From Aeromonas sobria (GTDB lineage Bacteria; Pseudomonadota; Gammaproteobacteria; Enterobacterales; Aeromonadaceae), in NCBI RefSeq assembly GCF_000820145.1, contig NZ_CDBW01000016.1, positions 62,001 to 126,000 of the forward strand: DNA of 64,000 nucleotides. The letters are read 5' to 3'. The position numbers and the translations under genes are program-made. A model generated the notes under the pieces. The model was not told the origin of the DNA. It ran no database searches and saw only the letters and a list, made by a program, of their open reading frames with translations. Positions 43,030 through 55,490 of the stretch are shown here, piece after piece (the stretch's first letter is position 1; every line of letters begins with the position of its first letter).

Positions 43030-44277
43030 ATGACAATGAAAATGAAGTGGCTCCCGATTGCAGCAGCTGTTACTGCCGCCCTGGCTTCCCAAGCCGCCTT
43101 TGCCGTAGATTTCCACGGTTACTTCCGTTCCGGTGTCGGTGTTTCTGACAACGGTGATATGCAGACCAATGTCAGCTCAAACAAAGTCGGTCGTCTGGGT
43201 AATGAGAGCGATACCTATGGTGAAATTCAGCTGGGCCAAGAGGTTTACAGCAAGAACAACCAGACCTTCTATGTCGACTCCATGGTTGCTATGCAATCCA
43301 ACCAAAAAACTGGTTGGGAAGGGACTAAAGGTGATGATGCGAACTTTGTACTCGCTCAGTTCAATGCTCAAGCTAAGAACCTGTTTGGCGGTAATGAGAC
43401 CCTGTGGGCGGGTAAACGCTACTACCAACGTCATGATATCCATATCTCTGACTTCTACTATTGGAACGTATCCGGTCCAGGTGCTGGTGTAGAAAACATC
43501 GAAGTGGGTCCAGGTAAAGCCTCATTCGCTTGGATTCGCAGTGATGAAGGGAAGGTAAATACCAACATTCTGGATGCCCGTTATGCCGGTATTCCGCTGT
43601 GGACCGACGCCTCATTGGAGCTGGGTATCGATTATGCCTTGGCTAATGATACCGATGAACAGAAAGGCGCAGTGATTGACCCGGCTACTGGAGCAACTGC
43701 TGGTAGCAGCTCTGATGGCATGATGTTGACCGCTGAGATGACTCAATCCATGCTGGGCGGTTTCAACAAGACTGTTGCCCAGTACTTTACCGACAGTTAC
43801 AGCACCAATGCTGTTTACTACGGTGCAGGTGGTTGGACTAGCCAACAAGGCGACGGTGGTAATGGTTTCCGTTTGATCAACTGGGGTGTGCTGCCAATTG
43901 GTGAAAAGGTTGAGTTAGGTCACCAGATTGTGTACGGCCAGTCCAATGGTGTGGATAAAGACACCACTGATATTGATACCCTCTCCATCGTTGCTCGTCC
44001 CATGTATAAGTGGAACGATGTGATGAAGACAATTGTCGAGTTGGGTTATTACAAAGATAACGTCGAGAAGACCGGTTCAGCTAAGAAGAGCACGGATGGT
44101 ACCAAGTACACCCTGGCTCAGGCTTGGTCTGCTGGCCCCGGTTTCTGGGCTCGTCCGGAAATTCGCGTCTTTGCTTCTTACGTGCAGCAGGATGACACCT
44201 TCCGTCCGAGCACTGTTGGAGGTCTGAATCAGGACGACGCTTGGAACTTCGGTGTACAAGCGGAAGCTTGGTGGTAA
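43030..44277 (+). CDS. lamB: Maltoporin LamB-like outer-membrane porin
   Basis: A 415-residue precursor with signal peptide [25 protein letters not shown], followed by [18 protein letters not shown], the LamB-type start. [37 protein letters not shown] and a final [10 protein letters not shown] with aromatic C-terminus mark an 18-stranded maltoporin. It forms a trimeric channel for maltose and maltodextrins. The start at 43030 has AAGGA upstream. Unlike E. coli there is no malK before it. A terminator follows, and malM comes next. Confidence 0.92.
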   Translation: MTMKMKWLPIAAAVTAALASQAAFAVDFHGYFRSGVGVSDNGDMQTNVSSNKVGRLGNESDTYGEIQLGQEVYSKNNQTFYVDSMVAMQSNQKTGWEGTKGDDANFVLAQFNAQAKNLFGGNETLWAGKRYYQRHDIHISDFYYWNVSGPGAGVENIEVGPGKASFAWIRSDEGKVNTNILDARYAGIPLWTDASLELGIDYALANDTDEQKGAVIDPATGATAGSSSDGMMLTAEMTQSMLGGFNKTVAQYFTDSYSTNAVYYGAGGWTSQQGDGGNGFRLINWGVLPIGEKVELGHQIVYGQSNGVDKDTTDIDTLSIVARPMYKWNDVMKTIVELGYYKDNVEKTGSAKKSTDGTKYTLAQAWSAGPGFWARPEIRVFASYVQQDDTFRPSTVGGLNQDDAWNFGVQAEAWW

Positions 44278-44302
44278 TCTCACCAGCACCTGATACCAAG
44301 TC

Positions 44303-44330
44303 GCCCCCGCTTGTCGGGGGCTCTTTTTTT
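44303..44330 (+). terminator. Terminator/attenuator between lamB and malM
   Basis: Stem GCCCCCG / CGGGGGC with loop CTTGT, then TCTTTTTTT. It would lower malM expression relative to lamB if the two share a transcript. Confidence 0.85.
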
Positions 44331-44354
44331 CAAGATGGCGCGTAGGGCTTGCAG

Positions 44355-45344
44355 ATGAAATATACCAAGATAGCGTTGACGGTTTTGTGTTCCACTCTGA
44401 TGACGGCATGTGCGTCTCTTGAGGCAACGGTGGCTCCCGCTCATGAGTACAAGAGCATCCTCGATAGTAGTGCCAGCGCACTGCAGCAACTCGGCTCCGC
44501 CACAGTATGTTGTAGTAGTATCAATGAGTTGCAGTATCAGCCGTTGGCTGCTGAGCAGAAAAAAGTGATCGCCATTGATGGCAGCTCACCGGTGTTTAAT
44601 TTCCCGGAAGGAAAGAGCTATTACGCCGCCTTCAAGCTGCCGACCAATTCCGGCGATCTCAAGATTACGGTCGCAGGCCTGATCGACAAGACGCTGTTTA
44701 ACCCAACCGTGTTGCTGCTGGATTCCCAGTTCAAGCCGACCCGTACCATTGGTGCCGACATCATCGCTTACAAACCAGCACGCATGCTGGATGGGGATCG
44801 GGTAGAGGGTGTCTTTACCATCGATCGTTCCTACGTGGGTAACCCGAACAACGAAACCTACATGGTGATTTACACCGCCGAGGCCACCCTGAGCCAGACA
44901 ACTCAAGCCATGAGCCCTTCCAAGATGATGGCCAAGTCTTTGAGCGTGCAGGATTATGGTGCCAAGGATCCGCTGATCCCGCACTCCGCATGGGGTGTCG
45001 TCAAAATTGATGTGGAAGATATGAGTGCCAGTGTGCTGGGCGATAACTTCTACAAACCGGTTTACCAGGAAGCGATCGATGCTAACGCGCCTATCGTTGA
45101 CCTTACCCCAAATAAACTGACGGTGCCTGTTGCCACGGCAGCAACTGCCGGTGTGGTGGTAGCCAGTAAGCCTGCTCCTGTCATGCTGAATGAAACCGAA
45201 GCCTTCTATCAGAGCCAGATCGAAAAAGCGGTCAAGGCGGGGGATATCGACAAGGCGATGAAGCTGGTTAACGAGGCCGAGCGGGCCGGTTCAACCAAAG
45301 CGAAAACGGTGTTTGTCGATGCGGTAAAACGCTCGCAAAAATAG
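44355..45344 (+). CDS. malM: Maltose operon periplasmic protein MalM
   Basis: A 329-residue protein starting MKYTKIALTVLCSTLMTACAS. The LMTAC lipobox suggests a lipoprotein, whereas the E. coli MalM has an ordinary signal peptide as far as I recall. The C-terminal module MLNETEAFYQSQIEKAVKAGDIDKAMKLVNEAERAGS closely follows E. coli MalM, as does DGDRVEGVFTIDR in the middle. It acts in the periplasm or at the outer membrane in maltodextrin use; its exact function is unknown. The ATG at 44355 is preferred over the TTG at 44349. Confidence 0.88.
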   Translation: MKYTKIALTVLCSTLMTACASLEATVAPAHEYKSILDSSASALQQLGSATVCCSSINELQYQPLAAEQKKVIAIDGSSPVFNFPEGKSYYAAFKLPTNSGDLKITVAGLIDKTLFNPTVLLLDSQFKPTRTIGADIIAYKPARMLDGDRVEGVFTIDRSYVGNPNNETYMVIYTAEATLSQTTQAMSPSKMMAKSLSVQDYGAKDPLIPHSAWGVVKIDVEDMSASVLGDNFYKPVYQEAIDANAPIVDLTPNKLTVPVATAATAGVVVASKPAPVMLNETEAFYQSQIEKAVKAGDIDKAMKLVNEAERAGSTKAKTVFVDAVKRSQK

Positions 45345-45383
45345 TGTTTCAGTGCTCTCTGTTAGCACAATATATTTCTGAAG

Positions 45384-45410
45384 AGGCCTCCCTTGTTGGA
45401 GGCCTTTTTA
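45384..45410 (+). terminator. Terminator after malM
   Basis: Stem AGGCCTCC / GGAGGCCT with loop CTTGTT, followed by TTTTTA. Confidence 0.88.
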
Positions 45411-47200
<1,790 letters not shown>

Positions 47201-47230
47201 TCCTGTTGCCTAAATATCTGCGTGTTTGAA

Positions 47231-47258
47231 GAGGGAGGCGAAAGCCTCCCTCTTGCTA
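47231..47258 (+). terminator. Terminator after ptsG
   Basis: Stem GAGGGAGGC / GCCTCCCTC with loop GAAA. The downstream T content is modest (TTGCTATTT). Confidence 0.7.
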
Positions 47259-47430
47259 TTTCTGCCGCCCACCTACTTGGCGCTGTTCGATCTGCACAGA
47301 GGCAAGGATTGGCGTGCCAACAACTGACCTTATGATTCTGGGGGGCTGGTACAGGCCGATTGTAGCTGGTTTATCCTGTTGGTCGTGAGTGTGCAAAGGC
47401 CGAGTCTGCCAATGAAGGTGCCCGCCAATA

Positions 47431-47453
47431 AAAAGAGCGCCAGAGTGGCGCTC
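47431..47453 (-). terminator. Terminator after the DUF3461 gene
   Basis: Stem GAGCGCCA / TGGCGCTC with loop GAG and an A-run on the left that reads as TTTTT on the minus strand. Confidence 0.75.
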
Positions 47454-47473
47454 GGATAATCGTGGGGCAGGGG

Positions 47474-47857
47474 TTAGAGTTTCTCCAGATCCCGCTCAAT
47501 ATCTTTGATCTTGTTCTGTACCACTTTTTCCAGATGGCGCAGATCGCGCAGGATCTTCTGTTTGATATCCGGATCGGCCTGCTGATGGACGCCTTGAGTC
47601 AGGTTATCCAGCTCATCCACCACATACTTGAGGTTGGCATTGATCTCGGTGACATCCTTGTACTCATGGGTACCGGAGTCGACCAGCATGGTTTTGCGCT
47701 GACGGGGGTACTTGAATTTGACACTCTTGGCGAAGAACTCCCCTTTCTGCTTCTTGAAGTAGATCTTGAGGATGTCGTGGTTGGCCTCCTGGCGCAGGGT
47801 GTAGCTGTCGACGGAGGTGGGCTCCTGGATCCCCAGGCTCTTCAGATTCTCGTACAT
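47474..47857 (-). CDS. DUF3461 family protein
   Basis: A 127-residue soluble protein, [55 protein letters not shown]... in which the start and the [16 protein letters not shown] segment are characteristic of DUF3461. The C-terminal half is helical ([25 protein letters not shown]). Function is unknown. It lies downstream of dapD on the same strand, separated by a terminator. Confidence 0.85.
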   Translation of the reverse strand: MYENLKSLGIQEPTSVDSYTLRQEANHDILKIYFKKQKGEFFAKSVKFKYPRQRKTMLVDSGTHEYKDVTEINANLKYVVDELDNLTQGVHQQADPDIKQKILRDLRHLEKVVQNKIKDIERDLEKL

Positions 47858-47941
47858 CGGGCTTCCTCGGTTTGAAACGATCCTGTCCCATCTATCTTAA
47901 CCGAAGCCTCATGGCTTGCCTGTGACAGGGGCGCCAAAATC

Positions 47942-47967
47942 AAAAGGGCGCCATCAGGCGCCCTTTT
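47942..47967 (-). terminator. Terminator downstream of dapD
   Basis: Stem AAAAGGGCGCC / GGCGCCCTTTT with loop ATCA, symmetrical and able to act on both strands. Confidence 0.85.
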
Positions 47968-47983
47968 CATCAAGCAATGCTGA

Positions 47984-48811
47984 TTACTCGTCGATGGAGC
48001 GCAGCAGAGCGTTGATGCCGACTTTGGCGCGAGTCTTGGCATCGACCTTCTTGACGATCACCGCAGCGTACAGGCTGTACTTGCCGCACTTGGAGGGCAG
48101 GGAGCCGGAGACGACTACTGAGCCAGCCGGTACGCGGCCGTAGTGGATCTCGCCGGTTTCACGGTCATAGATGCGGGTGGACTGGCCGATGAAGACGCCC
48201 ATGGAGATGACGGAACCTTCCTCGACGATCACCCCTTCAACCACTTCGGAGCGGGCACCGATAAAGCAGTTGTCTTCGATGATGGTCGGGTTGGCCTGCA
48301 GCGGCTCCAGTACGCCGCCGATGCCGACGCCGCCGGAGAGGTGGACGTTTTTACCGATCTGGGCGCAAGAGCCGACGGTGGCCCAGGTATCGACCATGGT
48401 GCCTTCATCAACGAAGGCGCCGATGTTGACGTAGGAGGGCATTAGCACGGTATTGGGGGCGATAAAGGAGCCTTTGCGGGCCGTTGCCGGCGGCACCACG
48501 CGCACACCAGCTTCCTTGAACTGCTCGGCGGTGTAGTTGGAGAACTTGAGGGGAACCTTGTCGTAGTACTGGGCATCGTCGCCCTTGATGATGCCGTTGT
48601 CGTTGATGCGGAAGTAGAGCAGTACCGCTTTCTTCAACCACTGATGGACAACCCACTCACCGGCGATCTTCTCGGCAACCCGCGCCTTGCCGGAGTCCAG
48701 CAGGTCGATGGCTTGCAGGATGGCGGACTTGGTGGCGCTATCCACGGAGCCCGGAGTAATGGTGTCGCGGCGCTCGAAGGCCGCTTCAATGATCTGTTGC
48801 AACTCGGTCAT
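47984..48811 (-). CDS. dapD: Tetrahydrodipicolinate N-succinyltransferase DapD
   Basis: A 275-residue acyltransferase that succinylates tetrahydrodipicolinate in the succinylase branch of lysine and diaminopimelate synthesis. The N-terminal helical domain ([15 protein letters not shown]) precedes a left-handed beta helix with hexapeptide repeats ([52 protein letters not shown]). It functions as a trimer with succinyl-CoA in the cytosol. It is downstream of glnD and map on the minus strand, as in E. coli. Confidence 0.97.
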   Translation of the reverse strand: MTELQQIIEAAFERRDTITPGSVDSATKSAILQAIDLLDSGKARVAEKIAGEWVVHQWLKKAVLLYFRINDNGIIKGDDAQYYDKVPLKFSNYTAEQFKEAGVRVVPPATARKGSFIAPNTVLMPSYVNIGAFVDEGTMVDTWATVGSCAQIGKNVHLSGGVGIGGVLEPLQANPTIIEDNCFIGARSEVVEGVIVEEGSVISMGVFIGQSTRIYDRETGEIHYGRVPAGSVVVSGSLPSKCGKYSLYAAVIVKKVDAKTRAKVGINALLRSIDE

Positions 48812-48985
48812 GACAGGTTTCCTTTAAAAAATTCTGTTTGTTGTATCACACTTTTCCGACTGTTTTTAAGGGGTTGACCGGAATTCTTCCGGCCAGCGGC
48901 TATTTCTTCATCCGGTGTGCGCCAACCAGTTGTTTGGCATGGCAAAAAACGCCCGATAAACAGCCTCTTTCGAATCACAGCCCGC

Positions 48986-51622
48986 TTAATCCAGCACCGA
49001 CTGCTGGGGGTTGAGCTGGTGTACCAGTCGCTCTTCCAGTTGTTGTTGCTGCTCGGTGGTCAATGGCTCGCCATCGAGGCTGGTCAGGCTGAAAAAGTCC
49101 TCGACCCGCTCGCCGAAAGTGGCGATTTTGGCGGCGTGTAGCGACAGCCCGCACTGCTGGAATACCGCGCCGATCCGGGCCAGCAGGCCGGGGGTATCGA
49201 GGGCTGTCAGCTCCATCAGGGTGTGGCGGCTCTCCCCTTTATGAGGCAGGAAGACCACCCGGGTCGGCACGCTGAACTGGCGGTGGCGCCGTGACAGCGG
49301 CTTGTTGCGCAGCACCAGCTTACCCGGTTCCTGCAGCGCCTTCTCCAGCGCCTTCTTGATGGTGGCGGTGCGGTTGGGGCTGATGGGTTCGCCGCTCGGC
49401 TCCAGCACCACGAAGGTATCGAGCACGAAGTTACTGCGCGAGTTCATGATCTGGGCGTCGTGGATGTTGAGGTTCTTCTGATCCAGCGCTGAGGCCACGG
49501 TGGCAAACAGATTCGGGGTATCGCGGCAGTAGATAAACACCTCGCTGCCGCCGCGGGTCGGGTGCTTGCCGATGATCACCAGCGGCGCCGGGTTGTCGCC
49601 ATGCTCGATGATATGGCGGCAGTGCCAGGCGATCTGCTCCGGGCTGTGACGCAGGAAGTAATCCGCCTTGAAATCAGCCCAGAGCTGGTTGATCGCCTCT
49701 TCCGGTACATCCCGCTGCGCCATGAATTGCTTGGCCTGACGCTGGTTTTCGCGAATGCGCAGCCGCATGTCGGGCGGGTTCTCCAGCCCCTGGCGCAGCG
49801 CCTTCTGGGTCGCGAAGTAGAGCTCCCGCAGCAGGGTGCCCTTCCAGTCGTTCCACAGGGTGTCGTTGGTGGCGCAGATATCGGCCACGGTGAGGCAGTA
49901 GAGCAGGTCAAGATGCTGCTCGTCGCGCACCTTCTGGGCAAAATCGGTGACCACGTCGGGGTCATAGATATCGCGGCGCTGGGCGGTGACCGACATCAGC
50001 AGATGGTGGCGCACCAGCCAGGCGACCAGTCGACTCTCGTAGCGATCCAGACCATGCAGCTGGCAGAACTCCAGAGCATCGACGGCGCCGAGTTCCGAGT
50101 GATCGCCGCGCCGCCCCTTGGCGATGTCGTGGAACAGGGCGGCGATACTGAGCAGCTCCGGTTTGCGCAGCCGGGTGAACACTTCATGGCAGAGCGGGTG
50201 GCTCTGGCGACTGGCCGGATTGGGGAACTGGTTAATGTTCTTGAGCAGCCGGTGGGTGTGCTCATCTACCGTGTAGGCGTGGAACATGTCGAACTGCATC
50301 TGGCCGACGATCAGGTTCCACTGGGGTAGATAGGCGGCGAGGATGCCGTATTTGTGCATCAGGGTGAGCGGCAGGCCGATGCCGTTGGGGTGGCGCAGCA
50401 GCGCCATAAACAGGCGGCGGCAATCAGGCAAATCCTGTAGCCAGTTGTTGAGCTTGCGCCGCGCCTCGCGCAGCTGGCGCAAGGTGGCCGAGTGAATACC
50501 CGCTATCTCGGGATGCTGTGCCATCTGGTAGAAGAGGCGCAAGATGGCGGCCGGTTCACGGCTAAACAGCTCCGCATCCACCGCATCGATGAGGCGGCCA
50601 CGGATCTGGAACTCGTCAGAGAGGCGGCGTACATCCATAGCGGTGTTGCCGAGGATCGCCTCGTCAAACAGTTGCAGCAGCATCTCGTTGAGCTCGGAAA
50701 CCCGCCGCACCGTCTGGTAGAAGCGCTTCATCATCTGCTCGACCGGGCTGTTGCCGTCCCCCTCGAACCCCAGCATCTGGGCCACGGTGCGCTGGCGATC
50801 GAACAGCAGGCGGTTATCTCCCTTGTTGATGGCCATGTGCAGTGCAAAGCGCACCTTCCACAGGAAATTCTGGCAGTCGAGCAGCTCGCGATACTCGGCC
50901 CGGTTGAGAAAGCCGTGGCTGGTCATCTCGAACAAGGTGGTGGCGCCAAAGTGGCGGCGGGCGACCCAGGCCAGGGTCTGAATGTCCCGCAGGCCGCCCG
51001 GATTGCTCTTTAAATCGGGTTCCAGCTTGTAGGCGGTGCCGAGAAATTGCCGATGACGCTCCGCCTGCTCCTGGCGCTTGGCGCGAAAAAAAGCTTCGCT
51101 CGGCCAGAAGTGCTGGGGTTTGGTCGCCTGCTTGAGCTGCAAAAAACCCTCTTTACGGCCGGTAATGTAACGGGCCTCGATCAGGTTGGTGGCCACCGTG
51201 ATGTCGGCGCGGCCCTGTTCAAGGCACTCGGCCACGTTGCGCACGGCCTGACCCACCTCCAGCTTGAGATCCCACAGTAAGGTGATGAACTCGCCGATCC
51301 GCAAGCCCAGCACCTCGTCCAGCTCCTCTTCTTCATAGAGCAGCAGCAGGTCGATGTCGGAGTGGGGGTGCAGCTCACCGCGGCCATAGCCCCCCACCGC
51401 AATCAGGGTCAGCTCGCTCTTGTCGAAGCCGAACTTTTGCCACAGCCGAATGAGCAGCTGATCCATATATTCGGAGCGGGTAGCGACCAGCTCGATAATA
51501 TTGTCACCGGCATCGAAACGGGCGTGCAACCAAACGAGAAAGCGGCTGAGATACTCTTTGCAGTTGTCGCGGGTGAGCTGATCATCGGGCAACAAATGGG
51601 GGGAAAGCAGGCTGGCGTCCAT
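48986..51622 (-). CDS. glnD: Bifunctional uridylyltransferase/uridylyl-removing enzyme GlnD
   Basis: An 878-residue nitrogen sensor that adds or removes UMP on PII proteins in response to glutamine. Order of domains: nucleotidyltransferase with GGYGRGELHPHSDIDLLLL (about 77-95), helical region, HD hydrolase domain with DEHTHRLL and LFHDIAKGRRGDHSELG (about 450-510), and two C-terminal ACT domains (about 695-770 and 800-870, RGGSEVFIYCRDTPNLFATVASAL and HTLMELTALDTPGLLARIGAVF). Length and all motifs match the active full-length enzyme. Confidence 0.97.
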   Translation of the reverse strand: MDASLLSPHLLPDDQLTRDNCKEYLSRFLVWLHARFDAGDNIIELVATRSEYMDQLLIRLWQKFGFDKSELTLIAVGGYGRGELHPHSDIDLLLLYEEEELDEVLGLRIGEFITLLWDLKLEVGQAVRNVAECLEQGRADITVATNLIEARYITGRKEGFLQLKQATKPQHFWPSEAFFRAKRQEQAERHRQFLGTAYKLEPDLKSNPGGLRDIQTLAWVARRHFGATTLFEMTSHGFLNRAEYRELLDCQNFLWKVRFALHMAINKGDNRLLFDRQRTVAQMLGFEGDGNSPVEQMMKRFYQTVRRVSELNEMLLQLFDEAILGNTAMDVRRLSDEFQIRGRLIDAVDAELFSREPAAILRLFYQMAQHPEIAGIHSATLRQLREARRKLNNWLQDLPDCRRLFMALLRHPNGIGLPLTLMHKYGILAAYLPQWNLIVGQMQFDMFHAYTVDEHTHRLLKNINQFPNPASRQSHPLCHEVFTRLRKPELLSIAALFHDIAKGRRGDHSELGAVDALEFCQLHGLDRYESRLVAWLVRHHLLMSVTAQRRDIYDPDVVTDFAQKVRDEQHLDLLYCLTVADICATNDTLWNDWKGTLLRELYFATQKALRQGLENPPDMRLRIRENQRQAKQFMAQRDVPEEAINQLWADFKADYFLRHSPEQIAWHCRHIIEHGDNPAPLVIIGKHPTRGGSEVFIYCRDTPNLFATVASALDQKNLNIHDAQIMNSRSNFVLDTFVVLEPSGEPISPNRTATIKKALEKALQEPGKLVLRNKPLSRRHRQFSVPTRVVFLPHKGESRHTLMELTALDTPGLLARIGAVFQQCGLSLHAAKIATFGERVEDFFSLTSLDGEPLTTEQQQQLEERLVHQLNPQQSVLD

Positions 51623-51670
51623 GGCATCTCACACGCAAGTGGCAGGCAAATGGCTGAAACAGAAGTAAAA

Positions 51671-51702
51671 ACCCCGGCGCTTTGGGATGTCAGGGCCGGG
51701 GT
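51671..51702 (-). terminator. Terminator downstream of map
   Basis: Stem ACCCCGGC / GCCGGGGT with a 16-base loop; the A-run at 51667-51670 gives a T-run on the minus strand. Confidence 0.7.
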
Positions 51703-51708
51703 TCGATG

Positions 51709-52497
51709 TTAGCTGTGTTTGATGATGCGGTCGATAGTGTCATCGGGGCGCAGGGTGAGCACCTCGCAGCCATCCTCGGTCACCAGCAGGGTGTGCTCCC
51801 ACTGGGCGGAGTCGCCGCCATCCTTGGTGGTCACGGTCCAGCCATCCTTCGGATTGACCTTGCAGTGATACTTCTTGCTGTTGACCATAGGCTCGATGGT
51901 GAAGCACATGCCCGCTTTCAGCTCCAGCTTGCCGCTGTTGCGGTAGTGCAGGATCTGCGGCTCTTCATGGAAATCGCTACCGATGCCGTGGCCACAATAG
52001 TCACGTACCACCGAGAAACCAGCCTGCTCGACGATAGGCTGGATCACTGCACCCAGCTCGGTGATGCAGGCACCCGGACGCACCTTCTTGATGGCAGCGT
52101 ACAGACTCTCCTGTGCGACCTTGCACAGTTTGTTGCGTAGCGGGGTGGTCTCGCCCACCACAAACATGGCCGAGGTATCACCGTGGTAGCCATCTTTGAT
52201 GACAGTGATATCCAGGTTGATGATGTCGCCATCACGCAATTTTTTGTGGTTCGGAATGCCGTGACAGATCACATCATTGACCGAGGTGCAGATGGATTTG
52301 GGGAAGCCGTGGTAGTTGAGCGGGGCCGGAACCGCCTGCTGCACGTCAACCATATAGTCGTGGCAAATGGTGTTCAGTTCGTCAGTGGTGACGCCAGCTT
52401 TGACATGGGGCGCAATCATGACCAGCACATCGGCGGCCAATTGGCCGGCAACGCGCATCTTTTCAATCTCTTCCGGTGTCTTGATTTTAATGGACAT
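51709..52497 (-). CDS. map: Methionine aminopeptidase type I
   Basis: A 262-residue metalloprotease that removes the initiator methionine. MSIKIKTPEEIEKMRVAGQLAADVL is the typical start. Metal ligands lie in NLDITVIKDGYHGDTSAMF (two Asp), in the YCGHGIGSDFHEEPQ segment (His), and in MCFTIEPMVN and QWEHTLLVTEDG (two Glu). It is divergent from rpsB, an arrangement conserved across gammaproteobacteria. Confidence 0.97.
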   Translation of the reverse strand: MSIKIKTPEEIEKMRVAGQLAADVLVMIAPHVKAGVTTDELNTICHDYMVDVQQAVPAPLNYHGFPKSICTSVNDVICHGIPNHKKLRDGDIINLDITVIKDGYHGDTSAMFVVGETTPLRNKLCKVAQESLYAAIKKVRPGACITELGAVIQPIVEQAGFSVVRDYCGHGIGSDFHEEPQILHYRNSGKLELKAGMCFTIEPMVNSKKYHCKVNPKDGWTVTTKDGGDSAQWEHTLLVTEDGCEVLTLRPDDTIDRIIKHS

Positions 52498-52718
52498 GGG
52501 ATCTCTCTTGCGGCCTGCCGCTGGTGCCGAACACGGCAGACAGGACAGGTAATGAAAAATAGATGCGTTTGCAATCAGGGCAAAATTTTATCCGCAACCC
52601 CCGCGTACTTCCAGTGTGATTGTCATCACAACGTCAAATCAGCACCGCAGCCTGTTCGGGCGGGATCCATTTTTACACCTGTTTTGGTGGTCACTTGGTG
52701 GTGTCTCGAGCAAAGTTA

Positions 52719-52868
52719 TGGTATAAAGCGCGCCGGAATGGGGAACTTGCGTCCGCATTTCATCACCCTTAATCAATAACACACACACATCGACACATAT
52801 ACCGGGGTGCCTTAACGGGTCGGTTATATGGGATGTGTGGAGGCCTAACCCCAATACAGAGGTATAAA
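52719..52868 (+). promoter_or_regulatory. rpsB promoter and S2-responsive leader
   Basis: An extended -10 (TGGTATAAA, 52719-52727) is followed by a GC-rich discriminator (GCGCGCC), typical of stringently controlled promoters. The roughly 130-base leader can fold by pairing ACACACATC (about 52783-52791) with GATGTGTGG (about 52832-52840). A conserved structured leader between map and rpsB is known in this group (S2 autoregulation; the t44 RNA element of enterobacteria). The exact fold is inferred. Confidence 0.6.
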
Positions 52869-53597
52869 ATGGCTAAAGTTTCTATGCGCGACATGCTGCA
52901 AGCCGGCGTTCACTTCGGTCACCAGACTCGTTACTGGAACCCGAAAATGAAATCCTACATCTTCGGTGCCCGCAGCAAGGTTCACATCATCAACCTGGAA
53001 AAAACCGTTCCGTTGTTTGACGATGCCATGAACTTCATCAGCTCCGTAGCTGCCAAGAAAGGCAAGGTACTGTTCGTTGGTACCAAGCGTGCCGCCGCTG
53101 AAGCCGTCAAAGATTCCGCTGAGCGTTGCGACCAGTTCTATGTAAACCACCGCTGGTTGGGCGGTATGCTGACTAACTGGAAAACCGTTCGTCAGTCTAT
53201 CAAGCGCCTGAAAGATCTGGAAATCCAGAGCCAGGACGGTACCTTCGAAAAGCTGACCAAGAAAGAGGCGCTGATGCGTACTCGCGAAATGGAAAAGCTG
53301 GAGAAGAGCCTGGGTGGTATCAAGAACATGGGTGGCCTGCCTGACGTTCTGTTCGTTGTCGATGCCGACCACGAGCACATCGCTATCAAAGAAGCCAACA
53401 ACCTGGGTATCCCGGTCGTTTCCATCGTTGATACCAACTCCAACCCGGACGGCGTTGATTATGTCATCCCGGGTAACGACGACGCTATCCGTGCCGTACA
53501 GCTGTATCTGAATGCTGCTGCTGACACCGTACTGGAAGCTCGCGAGCAGGACATCGTTGTTCAAGCTGAACAAGATGGCTTCGTTGAAGCTCAGTAA
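52869..53597 (+). CDS. rpsB: Small ribosomal subunit protein S2
   Basis: A 242-residue protein, [46 protein letters not shown]..., with [19 protein letters not shown] and [25 protein letters not shown]. It binds the 30S head-body junction. The start at 52869 has GAGG six bases upstream; the longer open frame is leader sequence. It is followed by tsf with a hairpin in between. Confidence 0.99.
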   Translation: MAKVSMRDMLQAGVHFGHQTRYWNPKMKSYIFGARSKVHIINLEKTVPLFDDAMNFISSVAAKKGKVLFVGTKRAAAEAVKDSAERCDQFYVNHRWLGGMLTNWKTVRQSIKRLKDLEIQSQDGTFEKLTKKEALMRTREMEKLEKSLGGIKNMGGLPDVLFVVDADHEHIAIKEANNLGIPVVSIVDTNSNPDGVDYVIPGNDDAIRAVQLYLNAAADTVLEAREQDIVVQAEQDGFVEAQ

Positions 53598-53648
53598 GTG
53601 ATAAGGACTGTAAAGCCCTTATTAACCAAGCTGATGTAAATTGGTTAG

Positions 53649-53675
53649 CAGGGGCCCTTGTGGCCCCTGTTTCTT
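53649..53675 (+). terminator. Attenuator hairpin between rpsB and tsf
   Basis: Stem CAGGGGCC / GGCCCCTG with loop CTTGT, followed by a weak T stretch (TTTCTTG). It probably allows partial read-through into tsf. Confidence 0.6.
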
Positions 53676-53701
53676 GTCAATTGAAGACCGAGGAAACTGG
53701 A

Positions 53702-54583
53702 ATGTCTATCGTTACCGCCGCCCTGGTAAAAGAACTGCGCGAGCGCACTGCCGCTGGCATGATGGATTGCAAAAAGGCACTGACTGAAGCCAATGGCGAC
53801 ATCGAGCTGGCAATCGAAAACATGCGTAAATCTGGTCAGGCCAAAGCCGCCAAGAAAGCCGGTCGTATCGCTGCTGAAGGTGTTATTTTTGCCCGTACCG
53901 AAGGCAACATCGCTGCCATGATCGAGCTGAACAGCGAAACCGACTTCGTCGCCAAAGATGCCAGCTTCATGGCAATGGGCCAGAAGATCGCTGATATCGC
54001 TGCAACTCAGAAAATTTCTTGCATCGATGCGCTGAAAGCTGCTGACTTCGGTAACGGCGAATCCGTCGAGCTGACCGTTACCAACCTGATCGCCAAGATC
54101 GGTGAGAACATGAACCTGCGTCGCGTGATGCTGGTTGAAGGTGACAACCTGGGTACCTATGTTCACGGTTCCCGCATTGGTGTTATCACCAAGCTGACCG
54201 GTGGTTCCAGCGAGCTGGCCAAAGATCTGGCCATGCACGTTGCTGCCAACAGCCCACAGTTCGTCAAGCCTGAAGACGTGTCTGCTGACGTCGTTGCCAA
54301 AGAGCGCGAAATTCAGATCGACATCGCCATCAACTCTGGCAAGCCGAAAGAGATCGCCGAGAAGATGGTTGAAGGCCGCATGAAGAAGTTTACCGGTGAG
54401 GTTTCCCTGACTGGTCAGCCGTTCGTGAAGGATCCTTCCATGACCGTTGCCGAGCTGCTGAAGAAAGAAGGCGCTGACGTTGTCTCCTTCACCCGTTTCG
54501 AAGTGGGCGAAGGCATCGAGAAGCAAGAGAACGATTTCGCTGCTGAAGTTGCAGCTCAAGTCGCGGCCGCTCAGAAGGCTTAA
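53702..54583 (+). CDS. tsf: Elongation factor Ts
   Basis: A 293-residue guanine nucleotide exchange factor for EF-Tu. The N-terminal domain is [45 protein letters not shown], and the TDFVAK motif that contacts EF-Tu is in [14 protein letters not shown]. The start has GAGG within 12 bases upstream. It ends with a strong terminator before pyrH. Confidence 0.98.
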   Translation: MSIVTAALVKELRERTAAGMMDCKKALTEANGDIELAIENMRKSGQAKAAKKAGRIAAEGVIFARTEGNIAAMIELNSETDFVAKDASFMAMGQKIADIAATQKISCIDALKAADFGNGESVELTVTNLIAKIGENMNLRRVMLVEGDNLGTYVHGSRIGVITKLTGGSSELAKDLAMHVAANSPQFVKPEDVSADVVAKEREIQIDIAINSGKPKEIAEKMVEGRMKKFTGEVSLTGQPFVKDPSMTVAELLKKEGADVVSFTRFEVGEGIEKQENDFAAEVAAQVAAAQKA

Positions 54584-54607
54584 TCGAACCGGTTTTTCCG
54601 TTTCCCC

Positions 54608-54635
54608 AGACCGCGACTTATGTCGCGGTCTTTAT
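54608..54635 (+). terminator. Terminator after tsf
   Basis: Stem AGACCGCGAC / GTCGCGGTCT with loop TTAT and a short T/A tail (TTATAT). Confidence 0.75.
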
Positions 54636-54654
54636 ATGACCAGGAATCAGTGAC

Positions 54655-55389
54655 ATGAGTACCAATCCCAAGCCTGCATACAGACGTGTTCTTCTGAAGT
54701 TGAGTGGTGAAGCCCTGCAAGGATCCGAGGGTTTTGGCATTGATCCAGCGGTGCTGGAGCGGATGGCCCAAGAGATCAAGGAACTGGTTGAGTTGGGTGT
54801 TCAGGTCGGTCTGGTCATCGGTGGTGGCAACCTGTTCCGTGGTGCCGGTCTTGCCAAAGCGGGCATGAACCGCGTGGTGGGCGACCACATGGGTATGCTG
54901 GCTACCGTGATGAACGGTCTGGCCATGCGTGATGCCCTGCATCGTGCTTATGTGAATGCCCGTCTGATGTCGGCCATCTCCCTGCAGGGCGTCTGTGATT
55001 CCTATAGCTGGGCCGAGGCTATCAGCCAGCTGCGCGCCGGCAAAGTGGTGATCTTCTCTGCCGGTACTGGCAACCCCTTCTTTACCACCGATTCTGCGGC
55101 TTGCCTGCGTGGTATCGAGATCGAAGCTGACGTGGTGCTGAAAGCTACCAAGGTCGATGGTGTATACAACGAGGATCCGGTTAAGAATCCGGATGCCGTG
55201 CTGTATCATGAACTGGGTTATGATGAAGTTCTTGAAAAAGAGCTCAAGGTAATGGATCTTGCTGCGTTTACCCTGGCGCGTGACCACAATTTACCGATCC
55301 GGGTGTTCAACATGAACAAACCGGGTGCGTTGCGCCGGGTTATCATGGGTGAGCCGGAAGGCACGCTGATCCACCACGTTGGTAAGTAA
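54655..55389 (+). CDS. pyrH: UMP kinase
   Basis: A 244-residue amino-acid-kinase-fold enzyme that phosphorylates UMP to UDP as a hexamer. Seen are [44 protein letters not shown], and [46 protein letters not shown]. The genes rpsB-tsf-pyrH-frr follow one another as in most bacteria. Confidence 0.98.
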   Translation: MSTNPKPAYRRVLLKLSGEALQGSEGFGIDPAVLERMAQEIKELVELGVQVGLVIGGGNLFRGAGLAKAGMNRVVGDHMGMLATVMNGLAMRDALHRAYVNARLMSAISLQGVCDSYSWAEAISQLRAGKVVIFSAGTGNPFFTTDSAACLRGIEIEADVVLKATKVDGVYNEDPVKNPDAVLYHELGYDEVLEKELKVMDLAAFTLARDHNLPIRVFNMNKPGALRRVIMGEPEGTLIHHVGK

Positions 55390-55490
55390 GATAACGGCAA
55401 GCCACCAGGCGCTCTTATCCTATCCATCACGTCAGTAAATAAGATAGACACGAGCCGTGTGACGGCTCGTTCGCCAAAAGGAAAATCACT

